From positions 1 through 64,000 of the forward strand of contig JADGQO010000073.1 of the NCBI GenBank assembly GCA_017881725.1: a DNA stretch of 64,000 bases, given 5' to 3'. The DNA comes from Fibrobacteria bacterium. GTDB taxonomy: Bacteria > Fibrobacterota > Fibrobacteria > UBA11236. The translations under genes were made by a program, and so were the position numbers. Shown here piece after piece: positions 8,992-16,826 of the stretch. The notes under the pieces were generated by a model, which was not told the origin of the DNA, made no database searches, and worked only from the letters and a program-made list of their open reading frames with translations. Position 1 is the first letter of the stretch. Every line of letters begins with the position of its first letter.

Positions 8992-9693
8992 GTGCAGAAC
9001 AACCGCATACTTGCCATTCTTATTGATGTGTTGAACCGTCTCGCTCGGGAGAATCCGTCTTTCCATACCCTACCGGAAAACCTGGAAGCCTCTACCACTC
9101 TGGATGAATCCCACATCTCTGACACCAATATCGGAGAACTGGCCCAAGCCCTGCGCCAGCGCTTCGGCGGCATCGCGCTGAATGTCGAACTCATGTACCG
9201 GCTGCAGAAAACTTTCGCCGGCACGTCCATGGACATGGGCTATTACAAAACCTTGGGCGATATCGCCCGGCATATCCAAACCAGCCTCCAACACGGCGTC
9301 AAGAACCCCGTCGTTGTCTATGTGGACGATGAAGAGGAAAACCTCTTTATCTTTCGCCGCCAATTCGGGAAGCGTTGCAACTTGCGCACCTTCACCGATC
9401 CGCGGGAAGCCCTGGCCTTCATTTCGGAAACCCCCGATGTCGTACTGGTCCTGACCGATGAATCGATGCCCGCGCTCTCCGGCAACGCGCTCTGCGACGC
9501 CGTGCATGAAAGCAAGCCTTTCCTGAAGTTCGTCCTCATCACGGGCAACCCCGGTGGGGATCAAAACCTTGTGCATAAGTCCCTGCGCCAAGGCCGATTC
9601 TACGATTTCATCAACAAGCCCTTGGACTTCGCGGGCAAAGGCGAAGAGTATTTCACGATCATCAACAAAGTACTGACCGGGGAGTTCTTCTAA
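8992..9693 (+). CDS. Acyl-carrier-like domain fused to response-regulator receiver (paralogue 1)
   Basis: A 233-residue protein starting at GTG 8992 with AGGA upstream; this start aligns with the N-termini of the two paralogues. Residues 1-100 resemble an acyl-carrier-protein fold, including the helix IGELAQALRQRF, which matches the helix after the DSL motif of ACPs. The serine that carries phosphopantetheine is absent here. Residues 106-233 are a complete receiver: acidic pocket D112/D113, phospho-acceptor D156 (VLTDESMP), T184 (ITGNP) and K209 (NKP). There is no DNA-binding or enzymatic output domain. It lies 71 bases before the CqsA-like synthase, so it probably acts with it. The role in relaying or sensing acyl chemistry is inference. 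Confidence 0.8.
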   Translation: MQNNRILAILIDVLNRLARENPSFHTLPENLEASTTLDESHISDTNIGELAQALRQRFGGIALNVELMYRLQKTFAGTSMDMGYYKTLGDIARHIQTSLQHGVKNPVVVYVDDEEENLFIFRRQFGKRCNLRTFTDPREALAFISETPDVVLVLTDESMPALSGNALCDAVHESKPFLKFVLITGNPGGDQNLVHKSLRQGRFYDFINKPLDFAGKGEEYFTIINKVLTGEFF

Positions 9694-9764
9694 TCCATGG
9701 GGACGCGGGGAATTCTTAACCATGCTCCGGGTCCGTTACGGGCGGGCTCACGAAAGGCTGTTCC

Positions 9765-10973
9765 ATGACCGTAGTTATTCCAAAAAGCAATCCCAACCAC
9801 CCCGAGTGGTTCGAATCCTACAAGGAAGAGTACCTGAAGCGTTGGCGGGCCTATGAGCCTTTTCCCTTCGATCAGCCCTCGGATACGCACAATTACCTGA
9901 GCCTGCACCAGAACGATTATCTCCGCCTAAGCGACCATCCGGAGGTGATCAGGGCCAAGAACGAAGCCAACGAATCCACCGGGAGCGGCCCGATGGCGTC
10001 CATCATCTACGGCGGGGATACGGGACAACACCAGAAATATCGGAGCACCCTCCAGGAGGTCATGAAAACCGGGGACGTCATGCTGACAACCGCAGGATGG
10101 ACGGCAAATGTCGGCATCGTGGAATCGGTGGCGCTGCCCGACATGCCCATCTATCTCGACTACCAGGCGCACGCTTCGCTGTGGGACGGGGCGCGGCTTT
10201 CCGGAGGAAAAATCGTACCCGTGCGGCATAACGACGCGGACCACCTGGAGAAACGGATCAAGCGATCCGGCGCGGGTGTGGTCTGCATCGATGCATTCTA
10301 TAGTACCGATGGGAGCGTTCCGGATTTGGAACGTTATGTTCAGATCTGCGAGGAAAACGATTGCTTGCTGATCCTGGACGAAGCGCATTCTTTCGGCATG
10401 ATTGGCCCCAATGGAGGCGGCTTGGCCGTTCATCTCGGGCTGGAAAACCGGATCCCGCTGCGCACGGTTTCCATGAGCAAGGCCCTCGGTGGGAACGGCG
10501 GATTCATCGCCGCATCGGAAGAACTGGTTTGGTTTCTAAAGCACCGATCCAGACCAGTCATTTTCAGTTCCAGCCCCTCACCCGCCGGGTCGGCCGGCGC
10601 GAACGCCGCGATGAAGGTCGCCCTGCGCGAGCCCGAACGCGCCGAAAATTGCCTTCGCATGGCGGCTTTGCTCCGGACGCTGCTTCTCGAACGGGGCATC
10701 GATCCGGGAACCAGCAACAGCCAAATCATCTCGATTTATTTCGACCAGGATCCCTTGGCCGCCAAATTCTATGGCTTGATGAGAAAGCACGGCATCCTGG
10801 TCTCCGTATTCACGGCGCCGGCTGTGCCGCGGGATACCAGCTTGGCCCGGTATTCGATTCACTGCGAAGTGACCGCCGCAGACATGGAACGGGTAGCCAA
10901 TGCGACGGCTGAGGTGGTCGCTAAAATGGCCGTCCAGGTTAAACCGCCATTTTCTTTCGTTGAAAAAACATGA
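9765..10973 (+). CDS. CqsA/LqsA-like alpha-oxoamine synthase (autoinducer synthase)
   Basis: A 402-residue PLP enzyme of the alpha-oxoamine synthase family (BioF/KBL/CqsA). Catalytic features are the PLP lysine K239 in SMSKALGG, DEAHS at 205-209 (D205 binds the PLP ring nitrogen) and a glycine-rich C-terminal domain. Several stretches match Vibrio CqsA as I recall it, better than BioF or KBL: HASLWDGAR (136-144; CqsA HMSLWEGAR), GWTANVG, DAFYSTDGSVPDL, GPNGGGL and IFSSSPSP. CqsA and LqsA condense an acyl-CoA with an amino-acid-derived substrate to make alpha-hydroxyketone signals. The neighbours, a CqsS-like receptor domain and acyl-carrier-like proteins, support a signal-synthase role. The exact product is unknown. 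Confidence 0.85.
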   Translation: MTVVIPKSNPNHPEWFESYKEEYLKRWRAYEPFPFDQPSDTHNYLSLHQNDYLRLSDHPEVIRAKNEANESTGSGPMASIIYGGDTGQHQKYRSTLQEVMKTGDVMLTTAGWTANVGIVESVALPDMPIYLDYQAHASLWDGARLSGGKIVPVRHNDADHLEKRIKRSGAGVVCIDAFYSTDGSVPDLERYVQICEENDCLLILDEAHSFGMIGPNGGGLAVHLGLENRIPLRTVSMSKALGGNGGFIAASEELVWFLKHRSRPVIFSSSPSPAGSAGANAAMKVALREPERAENCLRMAALLRTLLLERGIDPGTSNSQIISIYFDQDPLAAKFYGLMRKHGILVSVFTAPAVPRDTSLARYSIHCEVTAADMERVANATAEVVAKMAVQVKPPFSFVEKT

Positions 10974-11025
10974 GCATAACGATATCGTTAGAACCGAAAT
11001 TGAGCAGGGCCGGAGGAGCTCATTA

Positions 11026-11700
11026 ATGAACAGCATGCAAGCATATGAAATCCTGAAAGAAATAGTCCAATCTATGGCCCTGCGCGGGGAACACGTTGGA
11101 CCCTTGTCGCCAGAGCCAAACCCTGACTTACCTTTGGAAAGTTCCGGAATTGATCTCATCGCATTTTCCGATATTACCGAAGATCTCAAGCAAAGATTCC
11201 AAGGCAAAGACTTTCATTTGGACCAGTACCTGGTTCCCGATGAATTCCACTACTTGACGATGGGAAAGCTCCTTTCCCAACTTGCGAGCGCCCTTCGCAC
11301 AACGGTGCAGAATCCCCAAGTCGTCTATGTGGATGATGAAGAGGAAAACCTTTTCATCTTCAAACGCAAATTCGGGAATAAGCTGAACCTCAAGACTTTC
11401 GTGGATCCCCTCGCAGCTCTCGAGTACATCAAGGCCGAGGATTCGGTCACGCTTGTCATCACGGACGAGGTGATGCCGAAAATGGGCGGCAATGCGCTTT
11501 GCGATGCCGTCCACAAAGCCAAACCGATGCTCAAGTTCATCCTCATCACGGGCAACCCGAACAGTGATGGCGAGCTTTTACACCATACTCTCCGGCAAAA
11601 CAGGTTTTATGAATTCATCAATAAACCATTGGACTTGGCAGGCAAAGGTGAAGAGTATTTCGCACTCATAAACAAGGTATTAACCGGGGACTTTTTCTAA
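11026..11700 (+). CDS. Acyl-carrier-like domain fused to receiver (paralogue 2)
   Basis: A 224-residue paralogue of the 8992 gene. ATG 11026 follows CGGAGGAG at about 7 bases, a strong ribosome site. The acyl-carrier-like part reads LESSGIDLIAFSDITEDLKQRF in two adjoining pieces (residues 37-58), and the canonical DSL is DLI, so the phosphopantetheine serine is replaced by leucine. The receiver part keeps D103/D104, D147 (VITDEVMP), T175 and K200. It follows the CqsA-like gene by 52 bases. About 30 bases after its stop resemble the bases after the stop of paralogue 1, which suggests tandem duplication. It has no output domain. Confidence 0.8.
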   Translation: MNSMQAYEILKEIVQSMALRGEHVGPLSPEPNPDLPLESSGIDLIAFSDITEDLKQRFQGKDFHLDQYLVPDEFHYLTMGKLLSQLASALRTTVQNPQVVYVDDEEENLFIFKRKFGNKLNLKTFVDPLAALEYIKAEDSVTLVITDEVMPKMGGNALCDAVHKAKPMLKFILITGNPNSDGELLHHTLRQNRFYEFINKPLDLAGKGEEYFALINKVLTGDFF

Positions 11701-11727
11701 ACCATGAGGACGAGGGGGATATCTAAC

Positions 11728-11955
11728 CGGAGGATATTACCCATCAAATCAGCCGGTTCTAGGCGATGGGCAGGGAGGAACCCTTCACCTGAACCAGATC
11801 GATCCAACGGTAGTTCCCGAAGTCCGGCGGCAACTCCTTGATGACGTCCTCGGTGACCACCACCTCAACCGCTTTTTGTTTTTCCTCATCCGGTTTAGCC
11901 AGTGCGACCTTAGCTGCGGTAATCCGAATGTGGAAACTTTCGAGTACATGCATGA
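11728..11955 (-). pseudogene. Remnant of a second CqsS-domain cyclase
   Basis: Minus-strand remnant closely matching parts of the intact cyclase at 13132-14646. It joins a piece equivalent to the end of the membrane domain and the following coiled coil (HIRITAAKVALAKPDEEKQ) directly to a piece near the cyclase C-terminus (VVVTEDVIKELPPDFGNYRW). The whole catalytic domain is lost, and a second internal deletion follows. Because the retained coiled-coil sequence differs from the intact gene, it came from a diverged paralogue, not from a recent partial copy. Non-functional. Confidence 0.75.
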
Positions 11956-12359
11956 CTGAGGCGGAAACAATTCCCCCGGCCGACGCGGCCGCGACTTTGG
12001 CCGCCTTGGATGAAATCGGGACCCATCCGGAAGTCATGCAGGAACTCAAGAAGAAAACCGAATACTTCAGGAGAAAACTTCTCGATTTGGGATTTGATTT
12101 GGGCAATAGCAATAGCGCAATCGTTCCGGTTTATATTCTAAATTTTGAGACATTGCTGCAATTTCCCCGCGATCTCTACTTGGAAGGAATATTTTCCGTC
12201 TCCGTGGCCTTTCCGGCGGTTAAAATTGATGAGGGCCGATGCCGATTCACGGTGAACCAATCGCATACTTTCGCGCAAATCGAGACGACCGTTTCGGTCC
12301 TGGAAAAATTGGGGAAACAACACGGGCTTATCCATAATCGGGCTGGAGTAGAAAAATGA
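11951..12359 (+). pseudogene. C-terminal fragment of a second alpha-oxoamine synthase
   Basis: Open frame of 136 codons from ATG 11951 that aligns only with the last third of KBL/BioF-type alpha-oxoamine synthases (IPPADAAATLAALDEI, then FRRKLLDLGFDLG, SNSAIVPVYI and the terminal RFTVNQSHTFAQIE). The N-terminal two thirds, with the PLP lysine and the active-site aspartate, are gone; the sequence before it is the cyclase remnant. It looks more KBL-like than CqsA-like. Its TGA overlaps the ATG of the next gene (ATGA at 12356-12359), which suggests that synthase and receiver proteins were once translationally coupled. A role as a stand-alone fold is unlikely. Confidence 0.75.
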
Positions 12360-13027
12360 ATATTGAAAGAGTTTATGGAATATTGCGCGATATAACCTTA
12401 GCGATGTCTAAGGTTGACGCAACGATAAAACCGCTACCTGAAAAAATGGTGAGCGACACGCCGTTATCAACGCTGGGCTTGGACATCGTAACCCTTCCGA
12501 AAATAATCGCTAACCTGCAGAGTAGATTCCAAGGACGTGACTTGGGTACCCGGGAAATATTTTTGAACGAAACATTAAACAGGATGGCCATTGGCCAACT
12601 CGTGGAAATACTTGCAGGCTCGTTGCGTACGGAATCTCAAGATGCGATCGTGGTCTACGTGGATGACGAGGAGGAAAACCTTTTCGTGTTCAAGCGGAAG
12701 TTCGGGAAAAAATTGAATCTGGTTACTTTTAGCAAGCCCATCGAAGCGTTGGACTACATTCAAAAAACATCGAATGTCGGCTTGGTAATCACGGATGAAG
12801 TCATGCCGAAAATGACCGGGAACGTCCTTTGCGACGAGGTAAAAAAATCGAAGCCCAACCTGAAATTCATTTTGATTACCGGAAATCCTGATCAAGATGA
12901 CAACCTTCTCTACAATTCCCTCCGACAAAATCGCTTTTATGAATTTTTCCACAAACCCGTGGATTTTGATAAAGAGGGAGAACAGTATTTGAATATGATT
13001 CAAGGCCTATTGGATTTTGAATGGTAA
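12356..13027 (+). CDS. Acyl-carrier-like domain fused to receiver (paralogue 3)
   Basis: A 223-residue protein, third member of the set. The N-terminal domain contains STLGLDIVTLPKIIANLQ (residues 38-55), where the ACP serine position is isoleucine. The receiver retains D103/D104, D147, T175 and K200. The ATG overlaps the stop of the synthase fragment by four bases, so expression probably depended on that upstream gene; a purine-rich GGAGTAGAAAA precedes it. It is more AT-rich in its first half than its paralogues. It has no output domain. The next intact gene, the receptor-like adenylate cyclase, lies convergently downstream. Confidence 0.78.
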   Translation: MNIERVYGILRDITLAMSKVDATIKPLPEKMVSDTPLSTLGLDIVTLPKIIANLQSRFQGRDLGTREIFLNETLNRMAIGQLVEILAGSLRTESQDAIVVYVDDEEENLFVFKRKFGKKLNLVTFSKPIEALDYIQKTSNVGLVITDEVMPKMTGNVLCDEVKKSKPNLKFILITGNPDQDDNLLYNSLRQNRFYEFFHKPVDFDKEGEQYLNMIQGLLDFEW

Positions 13028-13131
13028 CCGTGAATTAAATGGCTTAAACTGAATAAACCTCAAAGGAGGCGCGCGCGACTAAAATTATTCCGTCCCGGCC
13101 CTAATCAGCACCCAGCCGGAGGGTCTCCGGC

Positions 13132-14646
13132 TCACTTTTCATAGAAAATGTGCACGCCTTCCCAGCGCTCGATTTGTTCCCAAGCACCCGCAGAGTCGTT
13201 AATCCAGACGTCACAATGCCGGATATAGTACCGGAGGATATTGTCCATCAAATCAGCCGGTTCTAGGCGATGGGCCGGGACTTTTTCCAACATGGCCCGG
13301 AAAAGTCGGGACGCATCCTTGAAGCCCTTCTGGAAATAAATAGCCAAAGCCTTTTCCAGCAATTCGCGAGTTTCATTTTTATAACGTCGGACTTCCTCGG
13401 GCTGATGTCCGTAGATTTCATAGAGCTTAAGGTGTCGGGAGGAACCCTTCACCTGGACTAAATCAATCCAACGATAATTCCCGAAGTCCGGCGGCAACTC
13501 CTTGATGACGTCCTCAGTGACCACCACCTCCAGGTTGTACATCTTGGTCTTGGATTCCAGGCGCGCGGCGATGTTGACCGCCTCTCCGATTACGGTGCGG
13601 TCCAGCTTCTCGAAGGATCCGAAATTGCCGACCATCACCTCGCCCTTGGCGATGCCGATGCCGTTGCGGATCATGGTGGCCCCGCCCTTGTACATGACGT
13701 TGTTGAAACGCTGCAATTCCAGGCGCATCTCGATGGCCGCACGCACCGCGCCCGCTCCCGTGGGGAACACGCCCATCACGCAATCGCCCATGATCTTGTC
13801 CACCTCCCCGCCATGGCGCATGATGGGGTGGGTCATCAAGGTGAAATACTGGTTCAAAAAGGTTTGCTTTTCATACGGACTGAGCACCTCGGTCAGGTGC
13901 GTGAAATCGCGGATGTCGCAGAACATGATGGAAAGGTTCTGGATCACCGGCGGCGTGGCGGAAGGGTCGACGCCGGCATGGATTTCCTGGACCAGGGAGG
14001 GGCGGACATACACACGGAGCAAGTCGTCGCGCTTGCGCAGTTCGGCATAATTACGGGCCGTTTCGATGGCTTGGGTTTTTTCGTTTTCGGATTTGGAAAG
14101 CGCCATCTGGACGGCGATGATTTTGTTGTGTGTGATTTCCATCGTCAACTTCAACACGCTTGCGACAAACCCACCGAAAAATGAGACTACATGGGCCTTG
14201 ATGGATTCTTCGATCAAAGGAAGTCCATGCGGGTGGGACCGGAGAAAGGCAAAAGACGCGAGACAGACCGCGCCGGGATAAAGAAAAATCAAAAAAACCG
14301 GTTTGGCGGTGAATCCGTATCCAAACCCGGCAAACACCATGGACGCCCACCAATAAAGGTTTCCGCCGTTCATTAGGAAGTAATAGGTGAAGAAGGCGGG
14401 AAAGGTAAGATTTACCAGCTCGTAGTAAAATTTCTGGTAGCCATTGAGTTCTTTTTCCCGAGGGAAAAAAATCAAGGCGAGGTACAACAATGCCACGCCG
14501 CCGCGAATATACACGGACTCCCAATAGCCCAGGCCGAACTTTAGGAAAAGGAAATATACCGGATGGGCGAGGCAACCGATGAATCCGAGAACCCGAATCG
14601 ATTTTTGGACGAATCGATAATCAAGGTTGAAAATTATTTTAAACAA
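13132..14646 (-). CDS. Adenylate cyclase with CqsS-like six-helix receptor domain
   Basis: A 504-residue membrane protein. Residues 1-175 form about six transmembrane helices that I align with the CAI-1-binding domain of Vibrio cholerae CqsS. LGFIGCLAHPVYF matches its first helix, and W99, S102 and F157 fall at CqsS W104, S107 and F162; the ligand-length residue C170 becomes L165. A coiled coil (about 175-212) leads to a class III cyclase domain. That domain has metal aspartates D244 and D288, substrate lysine K284, T351 in the adenine-specifying position, and N358/R362. All catalytic residues are present, so it should make cAMP. A C-terminal helical region follows (415-504). It is probably the receptor for the neighbouring synthase's product; this is inference. 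Confidence 0.85.
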   Translation of the reverse strand: MFKIIFNLDYRFVQKSIRVLGFIGCLAHPVYFLFLKFGLGYWESVYIRGGVALLYLALIFFPREKELNGYQKFYYELVNLTFPAFFTYYFLMNGGNLYWWASMVFAGFGYGFTAKPVFLIFLYPGAVCLASFAFLRSHPHGLPLIEESIKAHVVSFFGGFVASVLKLTMEITHNKIIAVQMALSKSENEKTQAIETARNYAELRKRDDLLRVYVRPSLVQEIHAGVDPSATPPVIQNLSIMFCDIRDFTHLTEVLSPYEKQTFLNQYFTLMTHPIMRHGGEVDKIMGDCVMGVFPTGAGAVRAAIEMRLELQRFNNVMYKGGATMIRNGIGIAKGEVMVGNFGSFEKLDRTVIGEAVNIAARLESKTKMYNLEVVVTEDVIKELPPDFGNYRWIDLVQVKGSSRHLKLYEIYGHQPEEVRRYKNETRELLEKALAIYFQKGFKDASRLFRAMLEKVPAHRLEPADLMDNILRYYIRHCDVWINDSAGAWEQIERWEGVHIFYEK

Positions 14647-14675
14647 TATGGAAGCCCTCTATCCAATCCGAACCA

Positions 14676-14705
14676 ATCATAGGACGTGGCTATCTTTAGA
14701 TGCAA
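14676..14705 (-). promoter_or_regulatory. Candidate sigma-70 promoter of the cyclase gene
   Basis: On the minus strand, TTGCAT (14705-14700) and TATGAT (14681-14676) are separated by 18 bases, placing the transcript start about 20-25 bases before the cyclase ATG. The rest of the 276-base divergent region up to 14922 shows nothing else I can name. Confidence 0.4.
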
Positions 14706-14922
14706 TTTTGATTTTATCGGATTTTCGGGCCTCTTGGAATCTTGGATAGTTGTTACTGTTTTTCATCGCAACGGCCATCACACATTGGCAAAATAGGCCA
14801 ACCGATTCATCCTTGCCGAAAACCCCATCCTACCCCTAGAATCTTCAGGCATCACTTGAGATTAAGCGCCGGCTGACGTCACGCAAGAAGCCGGGCATTG
14901 GGTATTTGGGAATTCGTTTGCC

Positions 14923-16743
14923 ATGAAACAAAAAATCATCCTTCCCGCGGAAACGACGACCGGTGATTGGAAACCGATCCTTCCAAACAAGGAGGCCGGC
15001 TTCACACTCTCTCCGGACGGAGCTTCGAAATCCGATCCTAAAAAGTTCGAGGTCGGGAAATTCAAATTCCATGGGCTCTTTGAGAATCGGACGCAAGAAC
15101 GCATTTCGCAACGCGAGTTGGGACTGGTCCAAATGTCAATGCGCCAGCCCGGGCGGGAGGAATGGATCGCCGTCCGGCTCTGGGATTTCACGTCCATCTC
15201 TTTCGGCGTACAGTTTTTGCCGCCACAATCCATCCAGGATCCCGCCGGTTTCCAACGCCCGGAAGCCGGCTCCCCAACCGAGCCGGCCGACGAACGTGAC
15301 CGATTGGAATTAGGTTCCCTCCCCGCCGATTCCGGCAAGGTACAGGTACAATGCGGCGACCAAGTCGAAATCCGCATCCGGATTACCCATCACGCGGAAT
15401 TCCAGATTTGGTGCGAAGTCAAGAATACCGTGGCCTGGAAAGACGGCGTCAAAATCGGTTTGCGACGGCTGGATATCGCCTTCCCGCAAAGCGTGAACAA
15501 GGAAAGGCGCGAAAATTTCCGACTGCCCGTGGCGCCGGCTCTGGCCTTGAACGCCCGCTTAAGTCATCCTTTCCTGTTCGGCCAATGGAGTCTCATGCAG
15601 GTTTCCGACGTGAACCACAGCATGGGACTCAGTTTCGACTGTCGCGATCCGTCCATCCTGGTTTTCGAGGATATGGAGTTGGACATCCATTTCGAGTTGC
15701 CCAACCTGCGTCAAGTCGCAATGTCCGCGCGCGTGGCCTGGGTGCACGCGACGGAGGCTAATCACGTGAAGTTCGGCGTGGCTTGCCTCGATATGCCCTG
15801 GGCGTTACATAACGGCATCTGTGACTTTTTGTTGTTCTCGCGCCATTGGACTCCCCTGCGCCTGCGCGAGGCGGGTTTCCGCGCGCGACGAGTAAAAAAC
15901 CGCCTGCGTTTCCGCACGGTTAAAAACATGGGCGATTACGCCGAAGTTCTTTATCTCCGCCGCGACGCTTACGTTGGCGCCGGCAAGAAATCCGCCGATA
16001 CCAAACCCGAGGAAATGGCCGGCTCGCTGGACGGCTGCAGCCGAATCCTCATGGCCCATCACCATAACGACTTAGTCGGCAGTCTGACGTTTACCTTTCC
16101 GCCCACGGAAGATACGGTGTTGGACAGCCAGGCCGGTTTTCCCGGAAAAAAATATCCCGTCGCTTTGCCGCCCAAAGCCAATCTCATCGAAGTATCGCGC
16201 CTTTGCATCCATGGCGAATACCGGAATACCGACTTGTTGCAAGGCCTGTTCGAGCACGGCATCAAGCATTTCCTCATGTCGGATCGCCATTGGCTCCTGA
16301 CCTCGGCGGTGGAAGGATTGCTGCCCGCGTATTTGCGAATAGGGTTCGTACGGCTCAAGGCCAGTTACAGGCATCCGGGCCTGAATCACCAGGAACATCA
16401 TTTGATCCTGGCCCACAGGAACACGTTCCTATGGGGACAGGGCATGAACCTTATGGTTTGGAATACGTTATTCTCCGACGTGATCGCCTATATGCTGGAC
16501 CGGAAATTAATCGAGGTGAATGGTTTGGAGCGCGCAATCATCAGATCCAAGTTGCTGCTCAGGCCGGTCTCTCGCTTGTTCGTGGAACGCCGCGCGCAAT
16601 CCGCTTTCCAAGCGCATTTGAAGTCGCTGAGGGAATCGTTCCGACATCGTCCCGGGAAAGAAACCGTTCCCGAAGCGGAGATGTTACCCACTCCGCTGCG
16701 CGCCCCCTCAACCCCCGAGTCCCCGCGCGATTCCTCCGACTAG
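14923..16743 (+). CDS. PilZ domain fused to FeeM/LuxI-like N-acyltransferase domain
   Basis: A 606-residue soluble protein. Residues about 45-190 may be an N-terminal beta-domain. A PilZ domain follows, with the c-di-GMP motif RR-x3-R (R195, R196, R200) and a second motif NHSMGL (231-236) that lacks the last glycine of the NxSxxG consensus. From about residue 325 the sequence resembles the N-acyl amino acid synthase FeeM, an acyl-ACP-dependent relative of LuxI: DYAEVLYLRRDAYV (338-351), D370/S373, and LIEVSRLCI (421-429) with Glu and Arg in the expected places. It could be a c-di-GMP-controlled N-acyl transferase. It diverges from the receptor cyclase. The substrate is unknown. Confidence 0.72.
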   Translation: MKQKIILPAETTTGDWKPILPNKEAGFTLSPDGASKSDPKKFEVGKFKFHGLFENRTQERISQRELGLVQMSMRQPGREEWIAVRLWDFTSISFGVQFLPPQSIQDPAGFQRPEAGSPTEPADERDRLELGSLPADSGKVQVQCGDQVEIRIRITHHAEFQIWCEVKNTVAWKDGVKIGLRRLDIAFPQSVNKERRENFRLPVAPALALNARLSHPFLFGQWSLMQVSDVNHSMGLSFDCRDPSILVFEDMELDIHFELPNLRQVAMSARVAWVHATEANHVKFGVACLDMPWALHNGICDFLLFSRHWTPLRLREAGFRARRVKNRLRFRTVKNMGDYAEVLYLRRDAYVGAGKKSADTKPEEMAGSLDGCSRILMAHHHNDLVGSLTFTFPPTEDTVLDSQAGFPGKKYPVALPPKANLIEVSRLCIHGEYRNTDLLQGLFEHGIKHFLMSDRHWLLTSAVEGLLPAYLRIGFVRLKASYRHPGLNHQEHHLILAHRNTFLWGQGMNLMVWNTLFSDVIAYMLDRKLIEVNGLERAIIRSKLLLRPVSRLFVERRAQSAFQAHLKSLRESFRHRPGKETVPEAEMLPTPLRAPSTPESPRDSSD

Positions 16744-16826
16744 TCCCCGCCCGGCCATTTTATTAACTTGCCCGGCATTTGCGACCCGTGGCCATCAGGC
16801 CACGGCCTCGACGCGGAGGATTTACT

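Noticed and set aside
9790-9810. GGTTCGAATCC, like a tRNA T-loop
   Set aside because: It is within the coding sequence of the CqsA-like gene, with no acceptor or anticodon stems around it. A similar string in cmk (about 46858) was rejected for the same reason.
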